Shown piece after piece: positions 1-6,184 of a stretch of DNA of 10,596 bases. This DNA comes from Pseudomonadota bacterium (GTDB taxonomy: Bacteria; Pseudomonadota; Alphaproteobacteria; Acetobacterales; Acetobacteraceae). The stretch lies in assembly GCA_021807975.1 (NCBI GenBank), contig JAKBCJ010000136.1, forward strand, positions 1 through 10,596, read 5' to 3'. Every line of letters starts with the position of its first letter. Position 1 is the first letter of the stretch. The notes under the pieces are model-generated. The model was not told the origin of the DNA. It made no database searches and was given only the letters and a program-made list of their open reading frames with translations. The position numbers and the translations under genes were made by a program.

Positions 1-252
1 CCGGCCGAAGCGATTTGTTACATCGCCGACCAGTTGTTCCACGGCCGGGCCGTCGGTGATGTCGCAAGCAAACGCGGCGGCGTTGATTTGGTATTTCGAT
101 TTCAGTTCGCTGGCGACACTCTCCGCCTGATCTTTACTTCGGGCATACATGACAGCGATATGGACACTTTCCCGGGCCAACGCATGGCAGATGCGTTGCC
201 CCAGCCTGCCATTACCCCCCGTGACCAGAGCCACCGAGCCTTTAAGGTCCAT
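1..252 (-). CDS. Short-chain dehydrogenase/reductase (SDR), N-terminal part, cut by window edge
   Basis: The 84 N-terminal codons run off the left edge, so the catalytic Tyr-x-x-x-Lys region is not visible. The protein starts MDLKGSVALVTGGNGRLGQR, a typical SDR opening: a beta strand followed by the TGGxxxLG dinucleotide-binding glycine motif (about residues 11-18). Further on, AFACDITD (about 65-72) is the usual acidic segment contacting the adenine ring. Family knowledge: SDRs are soluble NAD(P)-dependent alcohol/ketone oxidoreductases. The start at 252 is supported by GGAGACGG just upstream on the minus strand. It diverges from the amidohydrolase gene across 121 bp and may share its control region. 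Substrate cannot be deduced; an enoyl-ACP or sugar reductase role is equally compatible with this fragment. Confidence 0.85.
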   Translation of the reverse strand, partial: MDLKGSVALVTGGNGRLGQRICHALARESVHIAVMYARSKDQAESVASELKSKYQINAAAFACDITDGPAVEQLVGDVTNRFGR

Positions 253-373
253 GAACCGTCTCCATAACAGACACATTGCTACCGAACCCGGCATCCGGCA
301 ACCCAACGGTGTTCGCGGCACGGCGTTTGGGGTAACCTTTACCAACACGGCAAGAACCCGGGGGAAAAGTCCA

Positions 374-1207
374 ATGCAGATCGTCGATGCCCAAATTCAC
401 ACCTGGGGAACCGGCCTGCCCAGCAATCTGTCGCACATCCAGGTCACCCATTTCACACCGGCCGAGGCCATCGCCCTGATGGACGAAGGCGGCGTCGATG
501 CAGCCATTATTCATCCACCCGGCTGGGATCCGAACTCGACAGAGATGGCGTTCGGCGCGGTCAGGGACTACCCGAGCCGGTTCGCGATCATGGGGGCCCT
601 GCCACTCGACGAACCCGGCTCCCGCGAGCAAATCGCCCACTGGCGCGCCCAACCCGGCATGCTCGGTCTTCGCTACACTTTTCTGCACGAGCCCGCTCGG
701 CGAAATCTGGCGGATGGAGAGTACGACTGGCTTTTTGCCGAGGCAGAGAAAGCCGGCGTCCCAATATCCGCACTGGCAACCGACTCGCTGGCGGTGCTCG
801 GGCGCCTTGCCGAGCGCCATCCGGGGCTGCGGCTGACGATCGATCACCTGGGCGGACGCGGGGGCCTGACGACGCTGAAGGACGCCGAGGCCATGACCCA
901 TATTCCGGAGCTTCTCAAACTGGCGAAACTGCCGAATGTAGCGGTCAAGGCAACCGGCGCGCCGGGCTATTCCGGTGAGGCATACCCCTTCCCGAAAATG
1001 CACACCTATCTGCGGCAAATATACGACGCGTTCGGCCCCAGCCGGATGTTCTGGGGGACGGACATCACCAAGATGCCATGCTCCTGGCACCAATGCGTAA
1101 CGATGTTCACCGAGGAACTTCCGTGGCTGACTCAGCAGGATAAGCAAATGATCATGGGCGACGCGATTTGCACATGGTGGGGCTGGCACCGGACCGGACG
1201 AACATAG
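374..1207 (+). CDS. Amidohydrolase-2 family (TIM-barrel) hydrolase
   Basis: A protein of 277 residues resembling the amidohydrolase-2 family (ACMSD/lactonase/dicarboxylic-acid lactonase type). Visible motifs are VDAQIHTW at 4-11 (strand 1 motif, with Gln7 where the family usually has the first His of HxH, and His9 kept), LTIDHLGG at 154-161 (His158) and FWGTD at 226-230, whose Asp230 corresponds to the catalytic Asp after the last strand. No His is apparent around residues 130-137, where many metal-dependent members have one, so the metal site may be reduced or absent. The open frame extends upstream to 149, but the start at 374 is chosen because the family begins here and GGGGGAAAAG precedes it; the extra 75 residues look non-protein-like and overlap the divergent SDR start. 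The cupin gene follows 55 bp later, probably cotranscribed. Likely role is hydrolysis of a lactone, ester or related C-O/C-N bond, or decarboxylation; substrate unknown. Confidence 0.85.
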   Translation: MQIVDAQIHTWGTGLPSNLSHIQVTHFTPAEAIALMDEGGVDAAIIHPPGWDPNSTEMAFGAVRDYPSRFAIMGALPLDEPGSREQIAHWRAQPGMLGLRYTFLHEPARRNLADGEYDWLFAEAEKAGVPISALATDSLAVLGRLAERHPGLRLTIDHLGGRGGLTTLKDAEAMTHIPELLKLAKLPNVAVKATGAPGYSGEAYPFPKMHTYLRQIYDAFGPSRMFWGTDITKMPCSWHQCVTMFTEELPWLTQQDKQMIMGDAICTWWGWHRTGRT

Positions 1208-1262
1208 CCCCGGGGACATGCCGCCGCCTCATCCGCCCCCCGACACAGCAAAGGAAACCGTC

Positions 1263-1679
1263 ATGAAAATCCTCCGCTCCTCCGCCCGCAAAACCAATCG
1301 CGCTCCTGCCTCCAACTTCACCGGAACCGTGTTTTCGGATGAGGTCGTGGTCGGCGTCCCGCCGTCGCGCATGCGCGGTTCTGTCGTGTCCTTCACCCCC
1401 GGCGCCAGGACGGCGTGGCACAGCCATCCGGTCGGTCAAACCCTGTTCTGCCTGTCCGGGGCCGGCCGTGTGCAGCGCGAGGGCGAGCCGGTGCAGGAAA
1501 TCCGTCCCGGCGACACCGTCATTATCCCGCCCGATGTGCGCCACTGGCACGGCGCGGCGCCGGACAAACTGTTCTCCCACCTCGCAATGTCGGAACTGAA
1601 CGACAAAGGCGAGGGCACAGCGTGGTTCGAACATGTTTCGGACCAGGACTACAACGCTGTGCCCGCGCAGATGACCTGA
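1263..1679 (+). CDS. Small cupin protein, similar to bacterial cupin hydroxynitrile lyases
   Basis: A single-domain cupin of 138 residues. Cupin motif 1 is visible as FTPGARTAWHSHPVGQTL (44-61), with candidate metal ligands His53, His55 and Gln59; motif 2 includes RPGDTVIIPPDVRHWHGAAP (81-100), with His94. From memory, the manganese cupin hydroxynitrile lyase of Granulicella (GtHNL) uses His53, His55, Gln59 and His94 and shares the GARTAWH, GQTL, HWHGAAP and late EHV(S/T)D segments, so the match extends to numbering. Family members are also annotated as carboxymuconolactone-decarboxylase-associated cupins, and most have no proven reaction. The start at 1263 is chosen over the in-frame ATG at 1218 because AAGGAAA (1251-1257) sits 5 nt before it and the 15 extra residues are Pro-rich and unlike the family. 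It follows the amidohydrolase gene and probably shares its transcript. Expected to be cytoplasmic; no signal peptide. Confidence 0.88.
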   Translation: MKILRSSARKTNRAPASNFTGTVFSDEVVVGVPPSRMRGSVVSFTPGARTAWHSHPVGQTLFCLSGAGRVQREGEPVQEIRPGDTVIIPPDVRHWHGAAPDKLFSHLAMSELNDKGEGTAWFEHVSDQDYNAVPAQMT

Positions 1680-1686
1680 GAACAAA

Positions 1687-1709
1687 CGGGAGGGGCAATG
1701 CCCCTCCCG
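1687..1709. terminator. Hairpin between convergent cupin and monooxygenase genes
   Basis: A perfect 10-bp stem, CGGGAGGGGC and GCCCCTCCCG, closes on a 3-base AAT loop. It lies 8 bp after the cupin stop and 7 bp beyond the stop of the convergent monooxygenase gene. On the minus strand the stem is followed by TTTGTT, giving a fair intrinsic terminator for the monooxygenase transcript. On the plus strand there is no T-run, so termination of the cupin transcript there is less certain. Confidence 0.7.
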
Positions 1710-1715
1710 GCAGCC

Positions 1716-3371
1716 CTACTCCGCGGCTACGGCCACCTTGTCCGCGCCGGACAGGGCAAAACCCTCATACCCGTTTGCGGCAATTTCGTCGCACTTCAGC
1801 CGGTAAGCACCCACGCCGCCGATATACGGCATGAACACCCGCGGCTTGCCGGGGATATTGGCGCCCATGTACCAGGATGCGGCCGACGGGTACAGCGTCG
1901 TATGCGCGACCTCGTTGCCATGATCGACCCAGGCGTTCTCCGCCTCCAGTGTCGCTTCGATGGAACCGATCCCGCGATCGCGCAGGTGGCCGAGGCAATC
2001 GGCGATCCAATCGACATGCTGTTCGATCGACACGATCATGTTGCTCAGCACCGACGGGCTGCCGGGACCGGTGATCATGAACATATTAGGGAAGCCCGCC
2101 GTCATCAGACCCAGATAAGTCCGCGCGCCGGGCGCCCATTTATCCGCCAGCGCCATCCCGTCCCGTCCGACGATCCCCATGCGGGTCAGCGCGCCGGTCA
2201 TCGCATCGAAACCAGTGGCGAAGACAATCGCATCGAATGCGTAGTCCTGCCCTCCGACGCGCAGCCCCTCGGCCGTAACCGCCTCGATGGGTGTGTTACT
2301 GATATCCACCAGATCGACGTTGGGCCGGTTGAACGTCAGGTAGTAATCGGTATCGACGCAGATCCGCTTGGTGCCGATCGGATGGCTGGTCGGCGCTAAC
2401 AGTTCCGCCTTCGCCGGGTCCTTGACCATGGCACGTATCTTCGACCGGACGAATTCCGCCGCCGTATCGTTGGATGCCTTGTTGAAGATCAGATCGTTAA
2501 ACGCGGCCATGAACGTCGTGCCGCCGCTCTCCCACCGCTGCTCGTACACCGCCAGACGCTCGGCTTCCGGCGTTTCGATCGCTGACTGGTCGTTCGGATT
2601 CGCCAGGATACCATTGCGGGTCATCCGGGCTTCGGCGCGCTTGGCGGGATAGACGTCTTTGAAAGACCGGGCATAGTCCTCGGTCATCGGACGGTTGCGC
2701 GACGGGATGCTGAAGTTCGGCGTACGCTGGAAGACCGTGATATGGGCGGCCTGATCCGCGATCACCGGGATGGACTGAATCGCCGAGGATCCGGTGCCGA
2801 CCACGCCCACGCGCAGGCCGGTGAAATCGACGCCCTCATGCGGCCAGTGACCGGTGTGGTAGATTTTGCCCTTGAAACTGTCGATACCCGGAAAATCCGG
2901 CATCCTGGCGGCCGACAGGCATCCGGTGGCCATCACGCAGAACCCGGCGGACACCGAATCGCCGCGGTCGGTGCGGACGGTCCAGCGGCTGGTCGCCTCG
3001 TCGAATTCCGCCCCGGTGACCCGGGTTTCAAACCGCATGTCGCGGCGCAAATCCAGCCGGTCCGCGACGAAATTAGCATAGCGCAGAATTTCCGGCTGAC
3101 CGGCGAAAACCTCGCTCCATTGCCAATCCCGCTGAATGCCTTCATCGAAGGAGTAGGAATACTGCATGCTCTCCACATCGCAGCGGGCACCGGGGTAGCG
3201 GTTCCAGTACCAGGTACCGCCAACGCCGCTGGCGACGTCGAACACGATGGCGGACATTCCCATGCCGCGCAGGCGATGCAGCATGTACATGCCGCCAAAG
3301 CCAGCACCGACGATGACGACGTCGATGTTTCCGGGAACAGCGGCACGCGGGGTTTCGGCGGGCTGAGACAT
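1716..3371 (-). CDS. Type I Baeyer-Villiger monooxygenase (FAD/NADPH)
   Basis: A flavoprotein of 551 residues that inserts one oxygen atom next to a ketone carbonyl, giving an ester or lactone, using NADPH and O2. Motifs in order: FAD-binding GAGFGG at 22-27; GGTWYWNRYPGARCD at 51-65, the second conserved segment of this class; the Baeyer-Villiger fingerprint FKGKIYHTGHWP at 166-177; NADP-binding GTGSSA at 192-197; then VFQRTPNFSIP, carrying the Arg expected to stabilise the peroxyflavin; and IVFATGFD near residue 390. Length is normal for cyclohexanone/phenylacetone-type enzymes. The frame stays open up to 3791, but the start at 3371 is chosen because GAGGAG lies 5 nt upstream and the extra residues would run antisense into rplM. 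Likely cytoplasmic and monocistronic, converging on the cupin gene. The fingerprint separates it from N-hydroxylating and FMO-type relatives; whether the substrate is cyclic, linear or aromatic cannot be told. Confidence 0.95.
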   Translation of the reverse strand: MSQPAETPRAAVPGNIDVVIVGAGFGGMYMLHRLRGMGMSAIVFDVASGVGGTWYWNRYPGARCDVESMQYSYSFDEGIQRDWQWSEVFAGQPEILRYANFVADRLDLRRDMRFETRVTGAEFDEATSRWTVRTDRGDSVSAGFCVMATGCLSAARMPDFPGIDSFKGKIYHTGHWPHEGVDFTGLRVGVVGTGSSAIQSIPVIADQAAHITVFQRTPNFSIPSRNRPMTEDYARSFKDVYPAKRAEARMTRNGILANPNDQSAIETPEAERLAVYEQRWESGGTTFMAAFNDLIFNKASNDTAAEFVRSKIRAMVKDPAKAELLAPTSHPIGTKRICVDTDYYLTFNRPNVDLVDISNTPIEAVTAEGLRVGGQDYAFDAIVFATGFDAMTGALTRMGIVGRDGMALADKWAPGARTYLGLMTAGFPNMFMITGPGSPSVLSNMIVSIEQHVDWIADCLGHLRDRGIGSIEATLEAENAWVDHGNEVAHTTLYPSAASWYMGANIPGKPRVFMPYIGGVGAYRLKCDEIAANGYEGFALSGADKVAVAAE

Positions 3372-3403
3372 GAAGGCTCCTCGTCGATATTGATTGCAGG
3401 CAT

Positions 3404-3431
3404 CCGATAACGGCGGGGCCGGGTTTGTCAA
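3404..3431 (-). promoter_or_regulatory. Candidate promoter of the Baeyer-Villiger monooxygenase
   Basis: On the minus strand a perfect TTGACA (3431-3426) is followed after 16 bases by TATCGG (3409-3404), a weaker -10 (3 of 6 matches). Transcription would start near 3397, leaving a leader of about 25 nt before the monooxygenase ATG at 3371. A perfect 10-bp palindrome, CAACCGGTTG (3429-3438), overlaps the -35 and could be a repressor site. Inferred by pattern only. Confidence 0.4.
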
Positions 3432-3489
3432 CCGGTTGGTAGCTTTCCGGACCCACCGGTTCACCGCGCGGGCGTTTCGCCCGGGAAAT

Positions 3490-3509
3490 TGTGGTATCAT
3501 ATTACCACA
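3490..3509. promoter_or_regulatory. Inverted repeat TGTGGTA-N6-TACCACA, operator-like
   Basis: A perfect 7-bp inverted repeat around a 6-base AT-rich centre (TCATAT), in otherwise GC-rich intergenic DNA. It lies 118 bp upstream of the monooxygenase start and 76 bp upstream of the rplM start, ending 12 bp before the candidate rplM -35. The TGGTA...TACCA core resembles operators of GntR-type (FadR/VanR subfamily) regulators, but no regulator gene is in the window. It may control the monooxygenase rather than rplM. It is not followed by a T-run, so a terminator is unlikely. Confidence 0.5.
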
Positions 3510-3521
3510 CACGAAAACACC

Positions 3522-3550
3522 TTGACCACCGCGCCTTGCGCCGCCATAAG
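3522..3550 (+). promoter_or_regulatory. Candidate rplM-rpsI promoter
   Basis: TTGACC (3522-3527) and CATAAG (3545-3550) are separated by 17 bases, matching the sigma-70 consensus at 5 and 4 positions. The start of transcription would be near 3557, giving a leader of about 30 nt before the rplM ATG. A short leader and strong -35 suit a housekeeping ribosomal operon. No L13 autoregulatory structure is evident in so short a leader. Confidence 0.5.
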
Positions 3551-3585
3551 CCGCGCCTTCTGAACCACGGACGCTTATAAAAACC

Positions 3586-4053
3586 ATGCTCAAAAGCACG
3601 CCCTCCATCAAACCGTCGGAGGTGACTAAAGGCTGGGTGCTGATCGATGCCGAAGGCGTCGTCCTCGGCCGCCTTGCCGTCGTCATCGCCAACCGGCTGC
3701 GCGGCAAGCACAAGCCGCAATTCACCCCGCATGTCGATTGCGGCGACAACGTTGTCGTCGTGAACGCCGCCAAGGTGAAGGTCACCGGCAATAAGATGGA
3801 CCAGTCGGTCCTGTATTATCACACCGGCTATGCCGGCGGCATCAAGGGCCGTTCGATCCGCCAGCGCCTCGAATCCAAACACCCCGAGCGGGTGTTGGAA
3901 AAGGCCGTGGAGCGCATGATCACGCGCGGCCCGCTGCAGCGCAAGCAGATGAAGCACCTCCATATCTATGGCGGTCCCGAACACCCGCATGATGGACAGC
4001 AGCCGCAAATGCTGGACGTCGCCGCGATGAACCCTAAGAACAAGAGGGGCTGA
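3586..4053 (+). CDS. rplM: 50S ribosomal protein L13
   Basis: A protein of 155 residues, the usual length for alphaproteobacterial L13, a large-subunit protein that binds 23S rRNA early in assembly. Family landmarks: WVLIDAEGVVLGRLA (17-31), GKHKPQFTPHVDCGDNV (40-56), YYHTGY (77-82), the signature VERMITRGPL (108-117) and YGGPEHPHDGQQP (128-140). The start at 3586 gives the normal N-terminus; the sequence before it (TTATAAAAACC) has no good Shine-Dalgarno match, so initiation may be leader-driven. It is followed 5 bp later by rpsI, the conserved bacterial gene order. Confidence 0.98.
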   Translation: MLKSTPSIKPSEVTKGWVLIDAEGVVLGRLAVVIANRLRGKHKPQFTPHVDCGDNVVVVNAAKVKVTGNKMDQSVLYYHTGYAGGIKGRSIRQRLESKHPERVLEKAVERMITRGPLQRKQMKHLHIYGGPEHPHDGQQPQMLDVAAMNPKNKRG

Positions 4054-4058
4054 GACCG

Positions 4059-4595
4059 ATGTCAGGAATTCAAACCGGCAGCCTCGCCGACCTGAAAGAG
4101 GCGCTCGCCGCCCGCCAGGCCGCTGCTGAAGCCGAAGCCGCCGCAACCGGCGCCCCCGCGCCCGTCGCCGTGTCCACCCAGCCGAAGCGGGAGCCGAAGC
4201 GCGACGAACTGGGCCGTTCCTACGCCACGGGCCGCCGCAAGGAATCCACCGCCCGCGTCTGGATCAAGCCCGGCAAGGGTGAGATCATCGTGAACGGCAA
4301 GAAGGTCGTGCAGTATTTTGCCCGCCCGGTTCTGCGCATGCTGCTGACGCAGCCGTTCCTGGTAGCCGATCGCTATAACCAATTCGACGTGTTCTGCACC
4401 GTCAGCGGTGGCGGTCTGTCCGGTCAGGCTGGTGCGGTTCGGCATGGCATCAGCCGCGCGCTGACCTACTACGAACCGGATCTGCGCAGCATCCTGAAGG
4501 TCGCCGGCTTCCTGACCCGTGACTCGCGCGCGGTTGAACGTAAGAAGTACGGCAAGGCGAAGGCCCGCCGCAGCTTCCAGTTCTCCAAGCGCTGA
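4059..4595 (+). CDS. rpsI: 30S ribosomal protein S9 with N-terminal extension
   Basis: A protein of 178 residues. The conserved S9 core occupies about 51-178, from LGRSYATGRRKESTARVWIK through SGQAGAVRHGISRAL to the invariant C-terminal tail ending FQFSKR, which reaches the P-site tRNA in the ribosome. The first 50 or so residues are an Ala/Glu/Pro-rich extension (ALAARQAAAEAEAAATGAPA region), longer than E. coli S9 (130 aa). Similar extensions are, to my recollection, usual in Acetobacteraceae and relatives, so this is a lineage mark rather than an oddity. GAGGGG near 4044-4049, within the end of rplM, serves as ribosome binding site, implying translational coupling with L13. Confidence 0.98.
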   Translation: MSGIQTGSLADLKEALAARQAAAEAEAAATGAPAPVAVSTQPKREPKRDELGRSYATGRRKESTARVWIKPGKGEIIVNGKKVVQYFARPVLRMLLTQPFLVADRYNQFDVFCTVSGGGLSGQAGAVRHGISRALTYYEPDLRSILKVAGFLTRDSRAVERKKYGKAKARRSFQFSKR

Positions 4596-4617
4596 TCCGA
4601 AGCACCAATGGCTACAG

Positions 4618-4648
4618 AAAAGAGGCGCTTTCGGGCGCCTCTTTTTTT
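4618..4648. terminator. Intrinsic terminator after rpsI, usable in both directions
   Basis: AAAAGAGGCGC (4618-4628) pairs with GCGCCTCTTTT (4635-4645) around a TTTCGG loop, followed by T-run 4642-4648. It is a textbook Rho-independent terminator 22 bp after the rpsI stop. Read on the minus strand the stem ends in TTTT, so it also serves the convergent ClC gene, whose stop is at 4656. Confidence 0.93.
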
Positions 4649-4655
4649 GTTCGGT

Positions 4656-6002
4656 CTATGCCTCGGGCGAAGTGTGGCCACCTGCCTGCACTTGCAGGAA
4701 CCGCCGAGCCAACGCACCGTACAGAGGCCGGCGGCAGACCAGACGCGATACAGCGAACGACAGGAACGCCGTCGCCATCAGCGGGATCATCAGCGTATGG
4801 TTGGCCGTCATCTCCATGACGATAACCGCCGCGGTGATCGGCGCCTGCACCACACCGGAGAAATACGCGGTCATACCCAGCAGGATCATCGCGCCAACCG
4901 GTGCGCCATGAACCAGCGGCGCCAGTACGGAACCCATACCCGCGCCAATCGACAATGACGGCGCGAAAATGCCGCCCGGTATGCCACTGACATAGGACAC
5001 CACCGTCGCGGCCAGTTTCAGCAGCGCATACGTCGGAGGAAGGGTGGAATGGGCCTCGACCATGCCGCGGGCCTGCTGATAGCCCGTGCCATAGGTCTGG
5101 CCGCCCGACAACGAACCAATGACCGCCAGCAACAGCCCGCACAGGGCGGCGAAGGCAACCGGATGCCGGATGATGAACTTGCCGGCGAAGCCGGGCAAAC
5201 CGCGGGCAGCCAAGATCAGCGACTGGCTGAACAGGCCGCCGGCAAGCCCGCCGACGATGCTGCACAGAAGCACGCCCAAAACAGCGTCATGGTTGGTCAT
5301 CGCCGCCGCCGTCTGGCCGAAATAGGTGTAATTGCCGACCAGACCCAACGTCGTCGCTCCCGCCACAACCACTGCGGTAAACACCGTTCCGGACGTTCGC
5401 GACTCGAATGAATGACTGAGTTCCTCGATGGCGAACACGATCCCGGCCAACGGCGTATTGAATGCGGCCGCCACGCCCGCCGCCCCACCCGCGAGCACCA
5501 GTGCCCGACGGAGTTCCAAACGCGGCAGTCGCAGCGACTTGCCCAGCGCATGCATGATAGAGGCCCCCACCTGAACGGTTGGCCCCTCCCGCCCGATCGA
5601 CGCTCCGGACGCGAGCCCCAACAGAGTCAGCAGAACTTTGCCGACAGCGATACGCATGGACAGAACCCGATCCACCATCGCATCGTCGTGCATATGAAGC
5701 GCGGCGATGGTTTGCGGGATGCCACTGCCCTGGGCGCCGGGGAAAACGTACTGGGTCGCCAGAAAGGCGATCGTCAATCCGGCTGGCGCAATGATATACG
5801 ACAGCCAGACATGGCCGGCGATCGCATGCAGGAACAGCGCGCTGGAATAATCGGCCGCCTTGGCAAAACCGACCGCGACAGCCGCCACCAGCACCGCACC
5901 AACCCAAAACATCACGCGGCGCCACCACAGCCGAGGCGACACCAGCGGCATCCGCCACACCCGCCTCAATCGTAACAAACGCCCGCCCCGTCCAAGTTCC
6001 AT
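4656..6002 (-). CDS. ClC-family chloride/proton antiporter
   Basis: A polytopic inner-membrane protein of 448 residues without C-terminal CBS domains, like E. coli ClcA. The selectivity-filter segments are all present: GSGIP (92-96), GREGP (137-141, with gating Glu139) and GIFAP (344-348), plus the late RPLYGAL with Tyr428, equivalent to the central anion-coordinating Tyr of ClC-ec1. FAIEEL (190-195) keeps the internal proton-transfer glutamate (Glu194), which argues for an H+/Cl- exchanger rather than a passive channel. Likely roles in the family are acid resistance and charge compensation. Three in-frame starts lie close together (6038, 6008, 6002); 6002 is preferred because AGGGA sits 5 nt before it, while 6038 has no clear ribosome binding site. 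Using 6038 would add 12 residues. The gene is probably monocistronic, converging on rpsI. Confidence 0.95.
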   Translation of the reverse strand: MELGRGGRLLRLRRVWRMPLVSPRLWWRRVMFWVGAVLVAAVAVGFAKAADYSSALFLHAIAGHVWLSYIIAPAGLTIAFLATQYVFPGAQGSGIPQTIAALHMHDDAMVDRVLSMRIAVGKVLLTLLGLASGASIGREGPTVQVGASIMHALGKSLRLPRLELRRALVLAGGAAGVAAAFNTPLAGIVFAIEELSHSFESRTSGTVFTAVVVAGATTLGLVGNYTYFGQTAAAMTNHDAVLGVLLCSIVGGLAGGLFSQSLILAARGLPGFAGKFIIRHPVAFAALCGLLLAVIGSLSGGQTYGTGYQQARGMVEAHSTLPPTYALLKLAATVVSYVSGIPGGIFAPSLSIGAGMGSVLAPLVHGAPVGAMILLGMTAYFSGVVQAPITAAVIVMEMTANHTLMIPLMATAFLSFAVSRLVCRRPLYGALARRFLQVQAGGHTSPEA

Positions 6003-6184
6003 GAACATCCCTGCTTCACATAAATCCCGAACGGCCATTGTGGCACGGCGGTCGGGGCGCCGGACAGGGGGCGCGGACTTTTCAGTCCCACCGAAAGGGC
6101 GCGGCGTTCAGGGCAATATCGCAAACAGGGGAAAGATGTCCTGACTGTCATGAGCCGCCTGCTGCCGGTGGCGCAGTGGGCTGA
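6003..6184. other. Intergenic spacer upstream of the ClC gene
   Basis: These 182 bp lie between the end of the amidase gene and the start of the ClC gene, both on the minus strand. The spacer presumably holds the ClC promoter, but I cannot pick out a convincing -35/-10 pair. No T-run hairpin is visible after the amidase stop, so read-through into the ClC gene is possible. The small open frames here show no recognisable protein. Confidence 0.4.

Noticed and set aside
149..373. Upstream extension of the amidohydrolase
   Set aside because: It would overlap the divergent SDR start, has no family resemblance, and a ribosome binding site precedes the ATG at 374.
242..1219. Minus-strand open frame of 325 codons antisense to the amidohydrolase
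   Set aside because: It mirrors a gene with clear family motifs, is rich in Arg/Gly/His/Pro, and shows no domain; it is a GC-rich shadow frame.
3469..3483. Small hairpin CGGGCG-TTTC-type stem in the monooxygenase/rplM gap as a terminator
   Set aside because: The stem is only 6 bp (CGGGCG/CGCCCG, TTT loop), there is no T-run on either strand, and it lies between divergent genes where no terminator is needed.
3372..3791. N-terminal extension of the monooxygenase frame into rplM
   Set aside because: The FAD motif normally starts about 20 residues into this family, and a strong GAGGAG lies before the ATG at 3371; the extension would be antisense to L13.
4608..4958. Plus-strand open frame downstream of rpsI
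   Set aside because: It begins in the rpsI terminator and runs antisense to the ClC gene; no protein-like features.
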